NCBI GenBank assembly: GCA_035544515.1
Contig: DATKEG010000136.1
Coordinates: 1 to 11,910 of the forward strand
DNA from: DATKEG01 sp035544515
Lineage (GTDB): Bacteria; Acidobacteriota; Vicinamibacteria; Fen-336
Direction: 5' to 3'
Length of the DNA stretch: 11,910 nt
Made by a program: the position numbers and the translations under genes. This document shows positions 7,792 to 11,910 of this stretch, in pieces. The stretch's first letter is position 1; each line of letters begins with the position of its first letter. Under the pieces are notes generated by a model. It was not told where the DNA came from, made no database searches, and worked only from the letters and a program-made list of their open reading frames with translations.

Positions 7792-8466
7792 ATGTGGTGG
7801 GCAATCGGTTTGTCCGTCGCGAGCGTTCCGCTGATCCTCTACCTGCTCGCCCGCCGGGACGAGGGAAAGGTGCGGCGAGACTGGGAGCTGCTCCTCACGC
7901 CCCGCGGTGAGAAGGTCTATCGCAGCATCGAGAGCCGGATGCAGTCCGAGATGCAGCTCGCGGACATGACCTACGAGGAGGCGTTCACGGTGCGCGAGCT
8001 GGGCTCCGTGGAAGAGGCCAAGCAGCTCCTCGACGTCGGGTACAAGGTCATCGAGAAGTTCTCACCCAACATGCTCAAGCTCCTGGCGGCCATGGCCACG
8101 TTCTCGCGCATGGTTTCGGCCATGGCGCCCATCTCGCCGCTGCGCCCCCAGGGCTTCCGGATGGCCCAGATCGCTAGCCTCGCCTACCTCAACCAGTTCC
8201 TGCACCGGTTCCTGGTCACCACGGCGGAGAAGTACCGGCTGCGCGTGTACATCCTGGGCCGCAGCTTCGGCCTGGCCACGCGCTTCCTGCTCGACTCCAC
8301 GCGGCGCATCGTGGCCAACGAGCCCGACGCCGAGCGGGAGTGGGACCAGATCCAGTCCGTGCGCCAGGACTTCCAGACGCTCACGGACGAGTCGTTGGAG
8401 AGCCTGCGCGTCCTGCTGACCTCGCTGGCCGCGGAGAAGCGCGAGCACCTCCTCGACCGCTTCTAG
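7792..8466 (+). CDS. Membrane-anchored helical protein of unknown function
   Basis: This 224-residue protein starts with one hydrophobic helix (residues 2-20, WWAIGLSVASVPLILYLLA) followed by positive residues, so it is probably anchored with the bulk in the cytoplasm. The remainder is almost wholly predicted helix, with amphipathic stretches around 45-110 and 125-215 and acidic and basic residues alternating near the C-terminus. No catalytic motif is visible and I recognise no family. ATG 7792 is preferred to TTG 7786 because it starts the hydrophobic helix. Neither has a Shine-Dalgarno. Codon use is like that of the neighbours. Its stop overlaps the stop of the convergent M20 gene. Confidence 0.8.
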   Translation: MWWAIGLSVASVPLILYLLARRDEGKVRRDWELLLTPRGEKVYRSIESRMQSEMQLADMTYEEAFTVRELGSVEEAKQLLDVGYKVIEKFSPNMLKLLAAMATFSRMVSAMAPISPLRPQGFRMAQIASLAYLNQFLHRFLVTTAEKYRLRVYILGRSFGLATRFLLDSTRRIVANEPDAEREWDQIQSVRQDFQTLTDESLESLRVLLTSLAAEKREHLLDRF

Positions 8467-9872
8467 CGTCCCTCCAGCCCCGCGGCGCAGAGCTCCTTCA
8501 CCACGTCGTAGAAGACGCCGGTGGAGCGGCGCACCGTCGCCTCGTTGATCCGCTCGTCGTCTCCGTGGCCGGTCGCCGTCTCCTCGCTCGTGGTGAGGAG
8601 CGGCGTGAAGCCGTAGGAGACCACGCCGAGCGGCCGGAAGAGGACGCTCTCCGTGGCGCCGGTCAGCATCTTCGTGGTCACCGGAACGCCGGGATGGTGG
8701 CGCGCCAGCACCCGCTCGATCACGCGGAACAGCTCGGTGTCCGTCGGACTCTGGTTGGGAGGGCGGAAGCTCTCGGGCGCCACGATCTCCACGGCCGGGT
8801 CGGCGATGACCGCGCGCAGCTCGCCCAGGAAGGCCTCGGGGTCCTCCCCCGGCAGCAGCCGGACGTCGATCTCCGCCTCCGCCGTGCCGGGTATCACGTT
8901 GGTCTTGTAGCCGGCCTTCACGATGGTGATCGAGATCGTGTTGCGCAGCAGCGCGGACACGTCGCGGTCGTCGTACAGGACGCGTGCGGCCTCGGGGTCG
9001 CGCAGGGCGGCGTGGAGGTCGCGATACCAGGTGGCGCGCGGCTCCGGGACGTGGGCGGCCTGGTCGCGGAAGAACTTCTCCACCGTGGGCAGCACCTTCA
9101 TCGCCGTCTCGTGCCGGCGCACACGCTCGAGCGCGCGGACCAGGCGGTTGAGCGCGGAGTCGGCGATCGGCCGCGAGCCGTGCCCGGGGGTGCCGGTGGT
9201 GCGGAGCGTGAGCCAGAACGGGCCCTTTTCCGCGGTCTCGACCCCGAAGTAGACGGGCCGAAGGGAGCGGTCGAGGAGGTTCTCGCCGCCCTCCGTGATC
9301 AGGAACTCGGCCTTCTCCAGCCGGCTGCGCCAGCCTTCCGGGCTGATCGCGCGCAACGCGCCCGCGAACTCGGCCTCTTCGTCGGCGGTGGCGAGGAACA
9401 GGATGTCACGGTCCAGGGCCAGGCCTTCGCGGCGGGCGCGGACGAGGGCGAGGAGCTGGAGGATGCCCTCCGTCTTCATGTCTTCGGCCCCGCGGCCGTA
9501 GATCATGCCGTCCTTGACCGCGCCGCTGAAGGGCGGCACCGACCAGCGGCTCGGATCGGCGGGCACCACGTCGATGTGGTTCATGAGGATCAGCGGGCGC
9601 TTCGCGCCGCTGCCCGCCAGGGTGGCGAGCAGGTTCGCGCGCCCGGGGGCGAACTCGTCCACCTCCACGGGGATCCCTTCGCGCGCGAGGATCCGCTGGT
9701 AGAAGCGCGCTCCCCGCAGCTCGTTGCCCGGCGGGACCGTGGTGTCGATCTGCAGGTACTGGCGCAGCAGGTCCACGGCCAGGTCCTCGTAGGCGGCGGG
9801 GGGGGTCGACGCCGCCGCGCGCGGACCGGAAGGAACGGCCATCAGGAGCAGACAGGCGACGAGCGCGCGCAT
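8463..9872 (-). CDS. Secreted M20-family metallopeptidase
   Basis: This 469-residue protein belongs to the M20 (ArgE/DapE/CPG2/aminoacylase) dizinc hydrolases, which cut amide bonds of peptides or acyl amino acids. Visible active-site residues are His99 and Asp101 (MNHIDVV), bridging Asp131 (GRGAEDMK), catalytic Glu165 with metal-binding Glu166 (ATADEEAEF), probable ligand Glu194 (ITEGG) and C-terminal His436 (TGHGDDERINE). A dimerisation/lid domain lies between, with GTPGHGSRP around residue 231. Residues 1-21 form a signal peptide ending in AAA, so the enzyme acts outside the cytoplasm. ATG 9872 is fixed by GGAGG about five bases upstream. The 36-residue upstream extension has no such signal. 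The substrate is unknown. It diverges from an S9 peptidase gene, suggesting extracellular peptide degradation. Confidence 0.92.
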   Translation of the reverse strand: MRALVACLLLMAVPSGPRAAASTPPAAYEDLAVDLLRQYLQIDTTVPPGNELRGARFYQRILAREGIPVEVDEFAPGRANLLATLAGSGAKRPLILMNHIDVVPADPSRWSVPPFSGAVKDGMIYGRGAEDMKTEGILQLLALVRARREGLALDRDILFLATADEEAEFAGALRAISPEGWRSRLEKAEFLITEGGENLLDRSLRPVYFGVETAEKGPFWLTLRTTGTPGHGSRPIADSALNRLVRALERVRRHETAMKVLPTVEKFFRDQAAHVPEPRATWYRDLHAALRDPEAARVLYDDRDVSALLRNTISITIVKAGYKTNVIPGTAEAEIDVRLLPGEDPEAFLGELRAVIADPAVEIVAPESFRPPNQSPTDTELFRVIERVLARHHPGVPVTTKMLTGATESVLFRPLGVVSYGFTPLLTTSEETATGHGDDERINEATVRRSTGVFYDVVKELCAAGLEGR

Positions 9873-9912
9873 TCCACCTCCCGGGGACGTGGAGCATAAC
9901 ACCGGCGCCCGT

Positions 9913-9942
9913 TTGACACGTTGCGGCCGCGGCAGGCATAAG
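9913..9942 (+). promoter_or_regulatory. Sigma-70 promoter of the S9 peptidase gene
   Basis: A perfect -35 TTGACA (9913-9918), an 18-bp spacer and CATAAG (9937-9942, four of six) place the start near 9949, about 16 bases before the ATG. It lies in the 92-bp gap between the divergent M20 and S9 genes. On the other strand only a weak -10-like TATGCT is seen for the M20 gene. Confidence 0.65.
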
Positions 9943-9964
9943 AGGCCGTTTCCACGAGGTCCCG

Positions 9965-11910
9965 ATGAGCCCGAGATCATGGTCGATCGTCTGCGCGCTC
10001 GCCGTGCCGCTCGTCCCCGCGCTCGAGGCGGCGCCCTCCCGCCCGCTGAGGGTGGACGACGTCTTTGCCCTGCGGGACGTCGCGGATCCCCAGGTGAGCC
10101 CCGACGGGACCTGGGTCGCCTTCACCGTGACGCACCTCGATCGCAAGAAGGACGAGCGCGACACGGACATCTACATGGTCCCGTTCTCGGGTGGGGATTC
10201 CCTGCGCCTGACCACGAGCCGGAAGCCGGAGACGAGGCCCCGGTGGAGCCCCGACGGCCGGCATCTGGCGTTCCTGTCCTGCCGCCGCAGCCGGAAGAGC
10301 CAGGTGTGGCTCCTGGACCGGCGTGGCGGCGAGGCCACGCGGCTCACCGCCTACGAAGGCGGCGTCTCCGACCTCGCCTGGTCGCAAGACGGCCGGAAGC
10401 TGGCGCTGGTGGTGTCCGATCCCGACCCGCGCCACCCCAAGCCGGAGGAGGAGGTGGAGGAGAACGACTGCGGTGACGACGACGACGACGACCGGACGCC
10501 TCCGCCCATCGTGACCCGGCGCCGGCAGTTCAAGCGCGACGGCGAAGGGTACCTGCACGACCTGCGCGCGCACGTCTACGTCTTCGACGTGGAGACGCGC
10601 ACCGGCCTCCAGGTCACGAGCGGGCCCTACGACGACAGCCAGCCCGCCTGGTCTCCCGACGGACAGTGGATCGCCTTCCGGAGCAACCGGACGCCGGACC
10701 CCGACGCGAACCAGAACACCGACGTGTTCCTGGTGCCCGCGCAGGGCGGCGCGCCACGCGCGCTGACCACGCATCCCGGCGGCGACCGCTCGCCGGTCTT
10801 CAGCCCGGACGGCCAGTGGGTCGCCTACGTCAACGAAGGCGATCCGGACGACATGTGGTACGCCGCGAACCATCTGGCCGTCGTTCCCACCACCGGCGGC
10901 GCGCCGCGCCCACTCACGCAATCGCTCGACCGCAACGTCTCGCAGCCGCGCTTCACGCCCGACGGGCGGTGGCTGCTGTTCCTCCTCGAGGACGGAGGCA
11001 ACAGCCACCTCGCGCGCGTGCCGGTGGCGGGCGGCCCGGTGGAGCGCGTGGTGTCGGGCGAGCGTGACGTGTCCGCGTTCGACGTGGGCCGCTCCGGAGC
11101 CGTCGCGGTGCTGGAGAGCCAGCCGGATTGGCCCCCGGAGGTGTGGGCGGCCGAGGCCGCTGGCCTGCGACGGCTGTCGCAGGTGAACGACGCGTTCTTG
11201 AAGGGCATCGCGCTGGGCCAGGTCGAGCGGTTCAAGGCACGCAGCGCGGACGGAACGATGGTGGACGGCTTCCTCACCCGGCCGCCGGGCGCGTCCGTGG
11301 GCCCGCTGCCGGCCATCCTGCGCATCCACGGCGGGCCCACTTCCCAGTACTCGACCGCCTTCGAGCTGGAGTGGCAGATGCTGGCCGCGCACGGCTACGC
11401 GGTGATCGCCGCGAACCCGCGCGGCTCCACGGGCTACGGCACGGCGTTCAGCCGCGCGATCTGGGCCGACTGGGGCGGGAAGGACTACCAGGACGTGATG
11501 GCCGCGGTGGACCACGTGGTGGCCAGGGGCGTCGCCGACCCCGAGCGGCTGGGCGTGGGGGGCTGGAGCTACGGCGGCATCCTCACCGACGTCGTCATCA
11601 CGAAGACCTCACGCTTCAAGGCGGCGATCTCCGGCGCGAGCATGGCCAACCACTTCGCCGGCTACGGCACCGACCATTACCAATACGAGTGGGAGAGGGA
11701 GCTCGGCCTGCCCTGGAAGAATGCCGCGCTCTGGCAGCGGCTATCGCCCTTCTTCCAGATCGAGAAGGTCACGACGCCCACGCTCGTGCTCTGCGGGCGG
11801 GAGGACATGAACGTGCCGCTGCTCGCCTCGGAGCAGCTCTACCAGGCGCTGCGGCGCGTGGGCGTCCCCACCGAGCTGGTCGTGTACCCGGACCAGAACC
11901 ACGGCATCGA
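9965..11910 (+). CDS. Exported S9 prolyl-oligopeptidase-family peptidase (3' partial)
   Basis: I read 648 codons without a stop, so only the C-terminal end is cut by the window edge. Residues 1-23 look like a signal peptide. A beta-propeller follows, with six PD40-type repeats whose (W/F/V)S-x-DG signatures fall near residues 45, 95, 140, 230, 280 and 331. An acidic insert at 161-176 ends in six Asp. The alpha/beta-hydrolase domain begins around 410, with HGGP (455-458) for the oxyanion hole. The triad is complete: Ser535 in GWSYGG, Asp614 in CGREDMNVP and His646 in NHG. Such enzymes remove dipeptides or acyl-amino acids from small peptides. GAGG (9956-9959) supports the ATG. With the divergent M20 gene it suggests peptide scavenging in the periplasm or outside. 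Confidence 0.93.
   Translation, partial: MSPRSWSIVCALAVPLVPALEAAPSRPLRVDDVFALRDVADPQVSPDGTWVAFTVTHLDRKKDERDTDIYMVPFSGGDSLRLTTSRKPETRPRWSPDGRHLAFLSCRRSRKSQVWLLDRRGGEATRLTAYEGGVSDLAWSQDGRKLALVVSDPDPRHPKPEEEVEENDCGDDDDDDRTPPPIVTRRRQFKRDGEGYLHDLRAHVYVFDVETRTGLQVTSGPYDDSQPAWSPDGQWIAFRSNRTPDPDANQNTDVFLVPAQGGAPRALTTHPGGDRSPVFSPDGQWVAYVNEGDPDDMWYAANHLAVVPTTGGAPRPLTQSLDRNVSQPRFTPDGRWLLFLLEDGGNSHLARVPVAGGPVERVVSGERDVSAFDVGRSGAVAVLESQPDWPPEVWAAEAAGLRRLSQVNDAFLKGIALGQVERFKARSADGTMVDGFLTRPPGASVGPLPAILRIHGGPTSQYSTAFELEWQMLAAHGYAVIAANPRGSTGYGTAFSRAIWADWGGKDYQDVMAAVDHVVARGVADPERLGVGGWSYGGILTDVVITKTSRFKAAISGASMANHFAGYGTDHYQYEWERELGLPWKNAALWQRLSPFFQIEKVTTPTLVLCGREDMNVPLLASEQLYQALRRVGVPTELVVYPDQNHGI

Noticed and set aside
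8340..9899. A 519-codon plus-strand frame opposite the M20 gene
   Set aside because: It is antisense to a gene with all M20 active-site motifs, and its residue composition is typical of a GC-rich shadow frame.
9889..10476. A 195-codon plus-strand frame over the start of the S9 gene
   Set aside because: The S9 frame from 9965 has a signal peptide, propeller repeats and a catalytic triad. The other frame is Arg/Pro/Gly-rich and unlike any protein.

Overview
The window is GC-rich with a strong G/C preference at third codon positions. It reads as chromosomal DNA from a high-GC, non-model bacterium. Three things suggest an Acidobacteriota-like or similar soil/sediment lineage: separate GluRS and GlnRS genes side by side, exported M20 and S9 peptidases, and a coiled-coil/glycine-zipper envelope protein. 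The sequence alone does not fix the phylum. I see no insertion sequence, CRISPR array, rRNA or phage gene.

Left part (1-2210): the 3' end of an acidic, disordered gene meets, tail to tail, a gene for an HTH protein with a histone-like basic tail. Just upstream of that HTH gene and on the same strand is a tRNA-Glu(CUC) with a near-consensus sigma-70 promoter, so the two are probably co-transcribed. A sigma-54-like promoter then precedes an exported glycine-zipper protein.

Middle (2303-5479): gltX and glnS lie end to end with no gap, forming a glutamate/glutamine charging operon close to the tRNA-Glu. A GC-rich hairpin closes it.

Accessory part (5534-8466): a GAF plus Fis-type HTH regulator is transcribed away from a 61-residue secreted peptide that carries two identical ADGVFPTPPP blocks. 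A strong hairpin follows, then a seven-helix membrane protein, an 82-residue orphan with its own consensus promoter, and a 224-residue membrane-anchored helical orphan. The AT-rich divergent region holds paired GTATAC palindromes and a hairpin with a T-tract just before the peptide's Shine-Dalgarno. This regulator/peptide/membrane-protein cluster is the best candidate for an undescribed system. A signalling role is inference only.

Right part (8463-11910): a secreted M20 metallopeptidase overlaps the 224-residue gene by the four bases of a shared CTAG. It diverges from an exported S9 prolyl-oligopeptidase-type peptidase, whose reading frame runs off the right edge after its whole catalytic triad.
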